This document shows positions 53,223 through 64,000 of a stretch of 64,000 bases of DNA, piece after piece. Under the pieces are notes generated by a model. It ran no database searches and had not been told where the DNA came from. It was given only the letters and a program-made list of their open reading frames with translations. The stretch's first letter is position 1. Each line of letters starts with the position of its first letter. This stretch comes from Atriophallophorus winterbourni (taxonomy: Eukaryota; Platyhelminthes; Trematoda; Plagiorchiida; Microphallidae), in assembly GCA_013407085.1 (NCBI GenBank), contig JACCGJ010016348.1:43821-107820 (forward strand). Direction: 5' to 3'. A program made the translations under genes and the position numbers.

Positions 53223-53915
53223 TCAGCGAGAGAGAGCAGAAGGTTTGAAAGGCAAGAGTGTTGTGCCCTGTTGTTCGACTGCGAGCAAGCAATTGTCTTC
53301 CAGATGTTTTGTGACGCTGTTTGCTACGAGGCGCTCCATCAGTTTAGAGATCACCGGTAGTAGTGTTACTGGTCGATAGTTGGATACTTCGGAACGGTTT
53401 CCACCTTTGTGGATGGGGGTAATGATGCCATTCTTCCAATCACATGGAACGAAACTTTGGGTTAAAGAGAGGTTAAACAAGTATGTGAGAGGCGTACCCA
53501 AAGTATAAGCACATTTTTCAAGAACCACCGGGGTAATTTCGTCGGCTCCGGGAGATTTTCTTGTGTTGAGATTTATCAATGTGCGGAGGACACTCTCCGA
53601 TGTAATAGTTAGTTGTTGTAAAACATTTTCGGGTGAGATGACGGGAGTTAAGGGACAGGTAACTGTGTTTCGTGGGCTGAAGACAGTGAAGAAGAAATGG
53701 GCTAGAACTTTGGCAGATTGCGATGCTGTGGTTGTTGTCCCATCACGTTTCTTTAGAGCGGCAACCCCTGGTTTCACCCTAGACCGGTTATTTATAATCT
53801 GATAGAGAATTTTGGGGTTTGATTCCATTTTGCTGAGTAAATGTTTTTGATAGTTCGATTTGTCATCAACTATAAGTTTTTCCACCTTATTTATCAGCAA
53901 ACGGAATGTCCTCAT
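53223..53915 (-). pseudogene. CR1 RT N-terminal part
   Basis: LLSKMESNPKILYQIINNRS, NTRKSPGADEITPVVLEKCA, DWKNGIITPIHKGGNRSEVS and NYRPVTLLPVISKLMERLVA. About 75% like the + strand copy at 47.45-48.0 kb by eye. A frameshift near 53275 truncates it before motif A. Confidence 0.85.
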
Positions 53916-54150
53916 CTCTTAACATTAGTATCATGTCAATGAGCCAGCCATGCCGCATTTCGCAAAGTCAACCATTTTCGTGTTCGGCTTCTCAGATTAA
54001 ACGTATATCCCGTTTTTGCACTTCTGGAACAAGAGAAGAGTGCATTTCAACGACAAATTTAAGTTCGTTTATCATCTACTGCCACTGATCGTGCACATTG
54101 TCGGACTTAAAACCAGGGTCCGTGGCGTTCTTAAGAGTAGTTTTAAGTTG

Positions 54151-54567
54151 TTAATAGTCAATTTTTCTAATCACCTTGTTGATGTCAATTGTTCTGAATA
54201 CCTGGCAAATATAATTAAATGTAATAACTAAGTGGACACTGAGTCCTATTGGAGCCTCATAAGTGATACTTTCAATCACGTGCTCCTCATTTGTCAGTAT
54301 CAAGTCCAAGTTAGACGGCGTATCAGTATCACGAAATCGGGTATTGTTGAAAATATCGTTGTAGAGTGGAATTTCTTCCAGCAACTTTTGATATATAGCA
54401 TTTAAGGAGTTTTCTGGATGAAGTGAATTCCCTTTAAAGTTCGGCAGATTGAAGTCTCCGATCAGAAGAAGTCTGCCGCGGTATCTGGTAGCCCCTAAGC
54501 ATATATTTACAGGTGATGCTGAATTGTAGGATTCGTCGGCTGAGGGCGAACGGTAAATCACATTCAC
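54151..54567 (-). pseudogene. CR1 endonuclease domain fragment
   Basis: NVIYRSPSADESYNS, LLIGDFNLPNFKG and DTPSNLDLILTNEEHVIESI, ending with a VHLVITF block where the catalytic SDH should be (Asp lost). Confidence 0.82.
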
Positions 54568-55002
54568 TATGCATTTTTTATCCTGCTGTTACATTCAGCG
54601 AAGACCATAATGTGTCCTACTGTTTTAAGTGTTCATCAGTGATCTGTTGGCAGAGCAATCTCTGAATGTGGTAGAGACACCCTAAATGACAACTTCATTG
54701 TCTGTTAAAGTTGGATGAAACTATGTCTCAGTTACGGCAATCACATCTGGTGAGTGTGCGTTAGTTACTTCAGTCAATTCGTTTAGTTTGTTTGTCAAGT
54801 ATTGGGCATTCGTATACCAAAAACTTTGACAGTCTGTGTTGAAAGCAAACACGGTTCATAAGATAAAATTATTGGTACGGCTCGGCCTGAGTCGGTAGGT
54901 GGGTAATTTTCTTCGCCGACTTCGATAGAGTCGGTCGAATTCCGTTTTCCCCCAGGTTTTTATTTTTCACTCTGCTCAGTATTTAGACTTTCGGCATCAT
55001 GG

Positions 55003-55287
55003 TTACATACTTGAGACCAGTCATGGAATATGGTGTCCGTGTTTGTCCGTGTCTGTTTTACTTGGAACAGTTTACCTTCAACCGTTGCTCACGCCACTAG
55101 CTTGCATGACTGTAAAACGAAATCAGACGAATTTTATTGCATTATTCGTTTACAGAACACTTATATACTGTTTAATCTATTTTCTTATATTGTTTATACA
55201 CTTAAATTTCATTTTTAACCATCCTATGGTTGTTGTTAAGCTTGTTGCTTTTTAGACCATTAACAACCTTGAATGACCTTGAATCAT
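55003..55287 (+). pseudogene. CR1-like fragment with internal deletion, inserted in another CR1
   Basis: YLRPVMEYGV jumps directly to a CFTWNSLPSTVAHATSLH block, skipping about 300 bp present at 48610-48910. It ends in ACCTTGAATGACCTTGAAT. The 3' UTR is nearly identical to 48950-49156. Confidence 0.75.
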
Positions 55288-56329
55288 CCTCGTTAGCATT
55301 AGTTTTCTGGCGTCTAGGAATAATTTTAATCTCTCGGGGCATTTTGTATCGAAGAAAGGAATCAGCCATAATGTGTGGCAGCAGTGTCAGTTGGAGGTGG
55401 CGCGGAGCTTTACCTTCGTATTTCGGTGATGTCGGGATCCTAAAAGTATCGATAACAGCTGTATAATTCGTTTGGATAGCGTCACTAATAAATTTCCATT
55501 GTTATATGTCGTGGTTGGAGTTACTCTTTGCATCTGAACTAGCAGCAGCTTCAGGAACGTTCAGGATTAGAAGACTTCATATGGCATTCCTGCAGATCGT
55601 GCAGATTTTGTCAACTTACGCAAAAACAGCATGACACCGCGAACCCCAATTCTCATAAAATTCACTGACAAATGTTTCGTGTCATATTTATCAGCGGATA
55701 AAATTATTTTGAAATCCATACCCAGATTTTCCAATGTTATTATGAAACCTAACCTCACCACAATTTAGATGAGTTTCGTTCGTAAAAAGCGCACAATTAC
55801 CATTATACCCCTAAAACATTCATCTTGTGACGCAACTGAGAGCATACAGTGTGATTTATTTATATTTAGTACACCTGCAAAAAAGTCAAGCTTCAAAAAC
55901 TTGTGCACCAAACGATATGGTGCACAGAAGACTGCCGGCCTCTGAGCGTTCATTTCGCTTACCTACATTTAGACAGAGGCAAGCTCTTCTTCCAAACCCT
56001 ATCTCATTTAGAAACAATAAACTGAAGAACTAGGAAGATTGACAGTTTTGTAGTTAGAAAAAAATGTCGTGTTGTCTCGGTATGATGGAAAAATATTCGT
56101 TTGGATAAAGATCATGTTATACACTCAACCGTTATACTATTCTTATTATATGACTCGAAACCTTCCATTTTACAACCGATACACACACACAAATTCATGC
56201 CACACACGCATTTTTATGACGATGCCAATATTGTTTCCAAAAAAATAATAAATTAAATATTAATTGCCCTAATTTTTGCCTATATCAATCTCCACTTCTT
56301 TTAATTTCGCTCCTTATTGTGTTAGTATC

Positions 56330-57200
56330 CTACTTCTAAATGCCAGATCAATTACACCTAAAATCCAAATGCTGAAATCTTTTCTCTTTTAGAACTCAGT
56401 AGACATTATACTTATAACTGAAACCTGGACAAGAGAGGACCAGTCTGACTCAACAGTTATGGTATCCGATTACCAGATATTCAAAAATATTCGAAATTCG
56501 AAACGTGGTGGCGGTACTCTTATCTATGTTCATTCCAGGTTTACAGCTGATACCTTTACTTACATGGTCTATTAGAACTAGAAGACTCAACATGGATTGT
56601 ATTACGATCTTTAGATCTCTTAATAGGTTGCATTTATTTTACACGGTCTTCAACTATATCTAGAATGGATTCTTTAACTCATGCGTTTATTGAAGAATCT
56701 TTACACCACGCGCAATATAAACTCATTGCTGGTGACTTCAACATGCGAAAGTTAAACTGGCACGATCATGCACATCACAGTTGCTATACGCCTTTAACCA
56801 GAAAGCTAGATTTACTAAGATATACGCAATTTATTCACAAACCTACTAGAAATGATATTATCCTGGACCTAGTCTTCACTCTAAACCTGTCCCCAGCTAA
56901 CGTGGAGGTAATTTCATCGTTCTTTAACGGTGATCATAAAATATTATCATTCCAAATATTATGCGCCACTGCTTATGTCAACTCTTCTAAGACATCTAAC
57001 GATAAGCAAACCTACAACCACGTTAACTGAAATGAAATGTAAGAATTCATTAGAAATGAACACTGGATCCGAGACTTCCTCTCTGGTGATTTCACAACGG
57101 TCTCCTCAACATTTCATTAGAAAATTAAAGGGTTACTTAGGAAGGGGTCATATAATCACATTAGGCGTACGAAATTAACAAAATCCTAGAAAATAGAAAA
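56330..57200 (+). pseudogene. CR1/jockey-like endonuclease fragment
   Basis: ILITETWTREDQSDSTVMVS, KRGGGTLIYVHS, then an open frame 56665-57030 with KLIAGDFNMRKLNW, YTQFIHKPTRNDIILDLVFT and FFNGDHKILSF (the DH pair). A different LINE lineage from the neighbouring CR1 copies. No RT follows. Confidence 0.72.
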
Positions 57201-57542
57201 GAAAATAATGGGTTATATTATGTTGCTATGGAAACGCATGTCATTTTCGCTGTTCTTCGCTCTTATGAAATTTCAAGAAGTCACAGATATGCTTTAAGCA
57301 GCACACTTAAAGCCGATGTAAACAATGCAAGGAATGCATAACCAGAATCCCTAATTTTTTCCATTGTCACCGCTCTAATAGGCTTATTTCAAATGAATTT
57401 TCCCAAAAGTATCACCGGAGCCTATTAGCATGAAGACTGACTTGTGCTCTTTTTTAGGCATTGACCAGCGAATTGCCCATCAACAGCTCGTTGCAGTTGC
57501 TCGTGGACATCGAGGAAACTGACAAAAGCGCACGGATCTAGA

Positions 57543-58043
57543 TCATCGTGAAGTGAAACAATTGATGTCAATCATGTGTGAATGTTCGCTGACAGAGATT
57601 TTGAATAAGAACGGACCAAGAATAGATCCCTGTGACACACCTGAGCTAGTTATCACCGCTGAAGACAAAAGGTTATTCACCTTTAAACATTTTAGCGACC
57701 CGGATATGAATATCCCGATCAACTTTGAAGACACTTCAGTCCTCCAATTTGACGAACAGTCGTGGGTGGGCACAGTCGAACGCCTTGCTGAAGTCAATAA
57801 AAACAACATCAACTCGTTCAGCAGAATCAGTAAAAACACACCAGCTTTCTTGCGCCAGGAGCAATTTGAATATGCATGAGCAATATTTGGTAAGTCCATG
57901 TTGTTGTGGACACCAACGCCCACACCCTCAAAAAAGCTCTCTATTTCGCTCTTGATCAACTTCTCTAAAACAATTTCGATCACAAAAGTAAGTGTGACCG
58001 GCCTGTAATTTGCCGGACAAATAAGGTAGCCACTTTTAAACAT
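57543..58043 (-). pseudogene. CR1 RT fragment
   Basis: NYRPVTLTFVIEIVLEKLIK, VITSSGVSQGSILGPFLFKI. The stretch between is shifted or diverged, and no FADD box follows. Confidence 0.72.
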
Positions 58044-58852
58044 AGGTTTTATGAGACCTCGTTTCCTATCCTGTAGTAAGGCGCCTAATATTAAAATTTT
58101 TAAACAAAATTATCAGCGAATTACGCAAGACATCTGAGATGGCTCGGAATATTTCGCTGTCTAGTTTGTTAACATGGACACATCATGCCACATTGACCGT
58201 AACCAGTCACACAACCTAGAGATTTATTATGTTTGAATAGTCGTTTATATAGATCAAAAAGAAGAAGAAAAAGAAGAGAAGACAAATATTCAAAGAAAAG
58301 AGAAATATTCAAACTAATTCAAAGTTTTAATGATCTGAAAATCAAATACTTTACTGTAACCGTAGATTAAAATATAGGGAACGCATAAAAACAACAAAGT
58401 TGTTCTATCAATATGGAAAGTCAGCTTATCTATTGAGGTGCGAGGTTGGATTTGGTCAACATATACTTGTCTAGATCAGCCTTGAATCTTCTCAGGTTCG
58501 ATGCACAAATGATATGAGTAAAATTGAGCGAGCTCGTTGGGAAGTTCGAGAGCGGTGGAAGTAGTTCCCTTCGCAGTAAGTGAAGCGGAAACGCGTGGCT
58601 TTATCCTAGCATTACTGTTCACGATCTGGAAGAGCAGCTCCGGGTTTCGTTCAATTTTATCCATTAGATTGATTTGATACTCATTTATATACTACTATAC
58701 ATGTTAAGTGAATTTATTCCTTATCAAACGGTAAGATATCCAGAAGTCAGGTGTTGCCTGCAGTATCTGGCTTCTCCACGCAGAGTTTTTCACCTTTATC
58801 CATTTTCGTGTTCGATTCCTGATGACGAATTTGAATCCATTTTTTAATTTTT

Positions 58853-59616
58853 TTAAACATATTTAGAGTGGAGTTCTATTTTTTCGTAGATTTTCTCAAG
58901 TATTGATGACCAGCATTGTTGGACATCAGTGTTAATCGGTGCCCAGTAGGTGACTTCTTGAAGCGCCATTGATAATGCAACCGTATCAATTTTTACTATC
59001 ATTTTCTGAGCGTCGCTAGCTCTTTTCGTTCTAGATATATAGTCAAAAAACAATGACTACATGATCACTATCTCCAAGTGGTGCTTCATAGTGGATATCA
59101 TCGATGACATTTTCCTAGCTCGTCAGAAAAGGATCAAGTATGAACGGTGTGTTCGTGTCTCTGAAGGTGCGGTGCTTGAGCTGGGGTTAAATAAACGAAT
59201 TTCGTTGAACATTTCGTATAATAAATGAGCAACAGAATTCACCGGAGGAATGTCATATTTAAGTAAATTTGGGAGATTAAAGTCACCCATGATCACGACG
59301 TTTTTTGCTATGTCTGGAAATAACCAGCTGAGTTGTCTTGAGTAAAATAGCATCGTATGCTTCCTATGCTGACGATGCCGTTCAATCACACCATAAACAG
59401 GGTTTTCACTTGTTGCTAATACAAGTGAACACCACAGTGTCTTCCAGTATCAAATCTTTGTTTGTGATTTCTCAACGTGAGATCTTGATCCCAGCAAATA
59501 GCGACTCCTCCTCCTCCAAGGTCCATACGATCACGATGAAACAGAAACATGTTTAGAATGGAAATTTCTTCCTCAGCTAATTGCTGATTGAACCAGGTTT
59601 CCGTTACGGCTATCAT
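58853..59616 (-). pseudogene. CR1 endonuclease domain, broken
   Basis: MIAVTETWFNQQLAEEE, GGGGVAICWDQDLTLRN, VVIMGDFNLPNLLKYDIP. Two frame changes. Confidence 0.78.
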
Positions 59617-61194
59617 GATTGGCGAATAGTTTTAATGAAGCTCGATTAACTCGCGTAATTTATTTGTCAAGCATTGTGAGTTTGTCTACAAACATTTATT
59701 GTTTAATCTGGATAAAAGTGTTGGATGATGGTTATTTGAGTTGATAAGCTGAGTACGTGTCAAAGATGGCGAGGCTCGTGTTGATGCGTATATTACATCA
59801 CCAACTCCGATAGAGTCGATAAACTTTAGTTTCTTGGATCTGGATTCCCAACATCACTATGCTCAGTACAGAGTCGGTTTTCAAGTGTTTAATGATAAGT
59901 TTGATTTCTTGTGGAAGTTTGTGGTTCCAATTGTTAAGCACGGTGCCACCCTAGTGTTCGCCAATATTGTCAGTTTAAGGGGCGGTGGACCATTACCTTC
60001 GTAATTCGGTGACTTCGGAATTCTAAAAGTATCAATAACCGCTGCATTTCGTGGTTTGGATAGGATTACCGATAAATCTTCACTGCTTTATAACGTATTT
60101 GGATTTACACTTTGTATCTGAACCGGTGGCAGCTTCTGGTACAATTAAGACAATAAGGGGGCGCATATCGCGATCGTTTAGTTTGTTTAGATTCCCTTTC
60201 GGTAGCGATTTTACCCGCTCTGACCAGGGCACATTAACAAGCACACGAGGTGTATTCTAGTTGACGTCCCGTAACATGTACGTCGATAGAAGTGATTTGT
60301 ACAGTTTTATGTTTTGCATCGTCTTAAGTTGTTCACTTAAACATTACCGTTTCACTTTGAATACCGATAGCACTACATTGATCTATCGATTCATTTTCAA
60401 CGTTATAACTCATATTTCATTGATTTTGTGTTCGTAATCCAGTTAACATTATTCATCGTTTAAATACCATTTGTACATTGTCAACACACAATAATAAAAA
60501 TATGTTCCGCTTTCCAAGCGCGGTCCTCGTTTTACTGTGGTTGCTTCGGAGTCAATCTTGCATGTGGATATAACAGGAACACACGCAGCCTGACGATCCA
60601 AACCTCACTATCCACTACATATATGTTCTAACTCCTTCTCGTTTTGCACTACGACCTTGAGAAACCGCGGCTTATCTTGTTGTAGCGCTTTGGGGAACGA
60701 CTCAATCAAACCAAAGAAACTCGATGGATGGCTTTTAGATTCATCCAAGTGCACAGTTCCAAGCCATGCTGGTGTCTATTCGAGAATAACGTCTCAGTTG
60801 TCTTTCGCATGTTGGTAAACACAACACTAAGCGAAATTCCTCTCGAAACAACTTTGTTTAATGGAGCATTCGAGGTGAACGGATTTGGCTTTAAGACGTT
60901 TATAACACTCCTTGGTGTCATGTTGCAGCAATTTAACCTAATCAGAAGCGTGATTTAGTGGTGGTGAATTTGTGCATATTCGTTTGTTCAATTTAAGTGC
61001 TTTAAGCATAATTAGTGGCCGTATAGAATTCTTTATTTGTGCAAGCTGCTTCTGCAGTTGCGACAATCTACCCTCTATTGTATTCGACTCTTTTCCAACA
61101 GATGAATGTATACTCTTGTGCTGACCATTTATATGTTAATATCTCCGGGCGTTAGAGAAATAACAAATAAATTGATAGTCATTATCGAAGTGTT

Positions 61195-61345
61195 GTGGTG
61201 ATCATATTCCCACCATTGTGAGTACCACAATACATTGATATTTTGTAAGCGCCCCAAGCGTTCGGCCAGGAATCACTTTGTGTTTCTGTATTTGAGCATC
61301 GTACTTCTTTGTAATAACAATGGCATACAATTATAACTTTGATGG
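61195..61345 (+). repeat. R2 retrozyme-like repeat fragment
   Basis: GAGTACCACAATACATTG, CAAGCGTTCGGCCAGGAATC, CTGTATTTGAGCATCGT and AATGGCATACAA match the R2 body. The hammerhead end is not recognisable. Confidence 0.65.
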
Positions 61346-63089
61346 TTCTAATCGTTCACAAGCCTTACACACTAATCAGTCAAAGTCTCATCCCAAGTCA
61401 CGTGTATGTGTAACTCGCAAAAAGTACATTTAACTGAAGCACTAGCACTGCATACCGGATCCAGGCCCTTGGCGCCAAGGTCAAGTTGGTTCATATCGCT
61501 GTCGGGTGAATAATCCTCGCTGTAACCGATTGTTCAATCTATTTTTTGTCTGTGTTGAATCTCGTGACGCGGCCTGAATTGGGCCGTCCGTTTGAGAGAT
61601 CGGCGTTCGGTAGACTGGCCGATATAGCTACGTTCGAAATCGTGATTTCGTCATTTAGCAAATGATCCACGATAACTCGTTAACCACACAAGATAGAACA
61701 CAGAATCAGGTATCAAAATGCGTAGCTCGATGCGATCCTTGCAATGATATCAAAACCCATAAGATAGTTACCGTGGAAAATGACTATCATTATTACCTCC
61801 AAACTTACCTGTATTTAACGACTGGTGAAGTGAAGCTCCTTGAGCAGTATTTTTACAAGATGTTCCGATCATCACTTGATGAGTGGCATTCTCCTGTCAA
61901 TAATCACAGCTGAATTAAGATATATAAAGTAAGGTTGGTAAAAAATCGCTGGTGATTTGTTTTACCATTCGCCAGTTTCGTCATTTGCTCGAAAGTCATA
62001 ACGTTACTGCTCATGCTGTTCACAAGCCGCGAACTTTTGCAACCAAAGGCCGTTATTCATCAAAGGAGATATGACGTTCGGCTTATGCATCTCAATTTGC
62101 AAGTGAAATACATATACTCCCTGGCTCATACAACACAACTATTCTACTCGCATCGATTATGATGATCGACCTGTGCAGCTGTTGATTCACAGTTGTCCAA
62201 AAGCTACAATAAATGCATTTAAAATTTCTTTAAAGCGAAAACATCTGTGAGTGGTTATTCCCTTTAATCGATAACGTTAAACTAAATTTTTGCGTATCCT
62301 AAATGAACTTACTCCATACCCTATTAAAATCCTCTAGTGTTCAGACTCGAGAATATAATGTATTGTGATACATAATAATTGTGATTAGTTCCCTACAGAA
62401 TACTTTGGAGTCTACTCTTATGTGCATTACAGCGATCGCCGACAACATGACCATCTTTAGAAAATTTCTGTATTTTTATTGACTTAGTTTAATATTAATG
62501 TTAGCTACTGCATTAAGGTTATTGTTAAATTTTATCAAAAATTTGTACCTCAATAGATATCGTTTCTATTACTATCGATCATCAAACAATCGATCGCGCC
62601 ATTACGGGTGATATTAACACTAACAGAAGGATCTAGACAAATAAAACTCACCAAGTTGTGCTTAACAATGAAATGTTAAAGGGGAACATGAATGAGCAAT
62701 ATTAGAGCAAAAGGGATCAAACTGAACGCTTAGTTCATGTCAGTAGTGTAAACCTACGTCTAATATGCATCAAATCCACGATTCAAAATTGAGTGGTAAC
62801 GTGACTAATAGGAGAGGCATGAAGTATGCTTCAAATAAAATTGAATATATCAAAACCTAATCATAGGTTTTCATTTATTGAATTCAAATTCGATATACGA
62901 GGATGAACCTAATTATGATGGCATCCAAAACTTAGCACCAATCAGATAAGCTCTAATATTCGCATGATTAAATAACTCCAAAACTCCATTACAATGATTA
63001 TTCGTCAAAAACGAGAGCGGAACTTTCCCAGAATTGTCGATTGGATTATGTTCGGGACCGATCGTGTATTCACATTGCAAGGAAATTTG
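61346..63089. other. Unassigned intergenic sequence
   Basis: About 1.7 kb with no supported feature. A 123-codon - strand frame (62913-63284) is the shadow of the + strand Penelope fragment for part of its length. Confidence 0.5.
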
Positions 63090-63090
63090 A

Positions 63091-63315
63091 GTGCAATCGG
63101 TTATTCGTGATTCCGCCTTGGCGGAGCACGTTTTTGATACGGGCCACAGCGACGATCTAGACAATGTGGCAATATTGAGACGCAGTATTAAACCGTATAG
63201 CGAACGCCTACATGCGGAGGCGGTCGAAATTGCCAAGGCAGGTCGACTGGCGGTCAATAAAGTGGATGGGGCAGAAATCTCCACAATCTGGTGCTCGGCA
63301 CTGATTCGAAAGTAA
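63091..63315 (+). pseudogene. Penelope-like endonuclease C-terminal fragment
   Basis: SVIRDSALAEHVFDTGHSDD has the SALAEHxxxTGH block seen in GIY-YIG domains of Penelope-like elements, followed by LAVNKVDGAEISTIW and stop at 63313-63315. The GIY and YIG strands are upstream and not readable. Downstream come a 3' UTR, a LINE insertion and a hammerhead unit. Confidence 0.55.
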
Positions 63316-63331
63316 ATAGTTTTTTTACCTT

Positions 63332-63346
63332 ATACCTACTGCTTAA
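63332..63346. repeat. Target-site duplication (left) of the LINE tail insertion
   Basis: ATACCTACTGCTTAA, repeated exactly at 63703-63717. Confidence 0.88.
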
Positions 63347-63702
63347 CTCCGCCAAGGACGGTCACAAGCCCGTCTGAGAAAGGAGGAGGGTTGGGCTTAG
63401 GGCTAGCAACCCTATCCCGTAAAACCTACATTGCTACGGAAACGATGACAACAGATCCGTGGTTCGGTCATGTCTGCAGGATGGATCCCAGTTCGCATAC
63501 GAAGGTAGCCATGCACTGGCATCCGCAAGGTAAACGAAAAGGGGACGGCCCAAGGAAACTTGGCGCAGAACTTTGGAACGCGAACTACATGCACAAGGAT
63601 TCACGGTGCAGACGGCAACGGAAGCAGCGACAGACCGGAACCACTGGCATGAAGTTGTCTTCGCCTCATGTGCCACCCGGCACGGAGAGGGCTGAGTGAG
63701 TG
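63347..63702 (+). mobile_element. 5'-truncated LINE tail insertion (356 bp) with 15-bp duplication
   Basis: Reads WFGHVCRMDPSSHTKVAMHW and PQGKRKGDGPRK, the C-terminal GHVxRM...W.P.GKRKxGRP block of RTE-type LINEs, and ends GGCTGAGTGAGTG. It interrupts the Penelope 3' UTR. Confidence 0.82.
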
Positions 63703-63969
63703 ATACCTACTGCTTAATAGGATTTTTGTTTTTCATCAAAAATAGCCTTAGCCCCGTTAGTTATGTACTTTTACGTATGTGGGCCGCTGTGTCAACTGAC
63801 CTTGACCGTGTTCACTTGTATTAGATTGATGTGGATACACACTGTGAGGAAAATGGACCACTGATCTTGGTCATTCCCACGCGTACTATAGGCTGTTTAG
63901 CGGTAATGTCAAATAAGTGGTGGTGGGTTGACTACTACTTAATCATGTTTCCTGTCCTGACTAGCACCC
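63703..63969 (+). repeat. Penelope-associated 3' UTR unit
   Basis: Continues the 3' UTR after the LINE insertion. GTACTATAGGCTGTTTAGCG and GTGGTGGGTTG, ending in CTGTCCTGACTAGCACCC, match 8560-8660. Confidence 0.6.
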
Positions 63970-64000
63970 TTGGTCTGACGAAGCTTCTGTGTCAGAAGTG
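63970..64000 (+). ncRNA. Hammerhead ribozyme motif, Penelope-associated family 1, cut by window end
   Basis: TTGGT, CTGACGA, extra A, GCTTCTG / TGT / CAGAAG, then TG at the window edge. The 3' core (GAAA) lies beyond 64000. Confidence 0.6.

Larger units (their letters stand above)
51850..55960 (-). mobile_element. CR1-like LINE, near full length, decayed
   Basis: On the - strand: ORF1 remains (about 55960-55290), endonuclease (54567-54151), RT (53915-53223 and 53220-52900, shifted), C-terminal blocks (52782-52230), 3' UTR and terminal TTGAATTGAATTTGAATT at about 51870-51900. A second CR1 fragment (55003-55287, + strand) is inserted in its 5' half. Confidence 0.78.
57540..60990 (-). mobile_element. 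CR1-like LINE, near full length 5' part, RT truncated
   Basis: On the - strand: ORF1 pieces (60921-60706 and about 60290-59830), endonuclease (59616-58853), linker (58664-58476), RT (58043-57543). Blocks SVVFTNMRKTTETLFSNR and AVIDTFRIPKSPNYEG match ORF1 of the 39-45 kb copy. Stops throughout. Confidence 0.72.

Noticed and set aside
58805..58830. CTGATGACGAATTTG on the + strand
   Set aside because: No GAAA box or stem II follows within hammerhead distance.
62913..63284. 123-codon - strand frame
   Set aside because: Overlaps the + strand Penelope ORF tail (63091-63315), whose reading matches another copy; the - frame is its shadow.

Overview
This looks like one stretch of a digenean flatworm (fluke) nuclear genome. 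It has spliced genes with ordinary GT-AG introns, including two of only 33 and 36 nt. It is packed with decayed CR1-like and RTE-like LINEs, a Gypsy LTR element that looks like the CsRn1 type known from liver flukes, and Penelope-like elements. The exact species cannot be fixed from the sequence alone. No prokaryotic genes or CRISPR arrays are present.

Host genes. (1) The last three exons of a neurobeachin/LRBA-family gene lie on the + strand (33-3991). Its 5' part is outside the window. (2) A complete casein kinase 1 alpha gene lies on the - strand (37119 down to 26819): five exons, 341 codons, an 8.3-kb first intron full of repeats and two micro-introns. (3) A U6 snRNA-like sequence lies on the - strand (37594-37488), about 370 bp upstream of the kinase start codon. 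Its ACAGAGA box is altered. (4) A possible terminal exon pair of an unidentified gene is on the - strand near 7.7-8.2 kb.

Mobile DNA, left to right. A CR1 copy at 10.7-13.7 kb is split by a 2.1-kb Gypsy element with paired LTRs that has lost its reverse transcriptase. A CR1 at 15.1-17.2 kb precedes a Penelope-like RT-GIY-YIG element at 17.8-19.5 kb. A full-length but frame-broken RTE-like LINE at 21863-25831 has a 12-bp target-site duplication. Copies of a ~225-bp hairpin-rich SINE-like repeat (called R1 here) are scattered through the left half and through kinase intron 1. A long CR1 on the + strand (about 39.0-49.2 kb) was split by a 4.8-kb Gypsy element (40021-44801) and by an RTE fragment (45599-46454). 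A third Gypsy fragment (49.2-50.65 kb) and further CR1 copies fill the right part. The window ends inside a Penelope-like copy.

Most notable signal: hammerhead-ribozyme motifs in three sequence families. They occur just 3' of the Penelope-like ORF (17792-17838), in a second Penelope-associated repeat (5102-5146, 8260-8304, 63970-64000) and in a short repeat called R2 here. R2 includes a direct tandem pair whose predicted cleavage sites are exactly 239 bp apart (33.8-34.05 kb). R2 resembles the small metazoan retrozymes thought to be mobilised by Penelope-like elements. All assignments are by reading; no database search or folding program was run.
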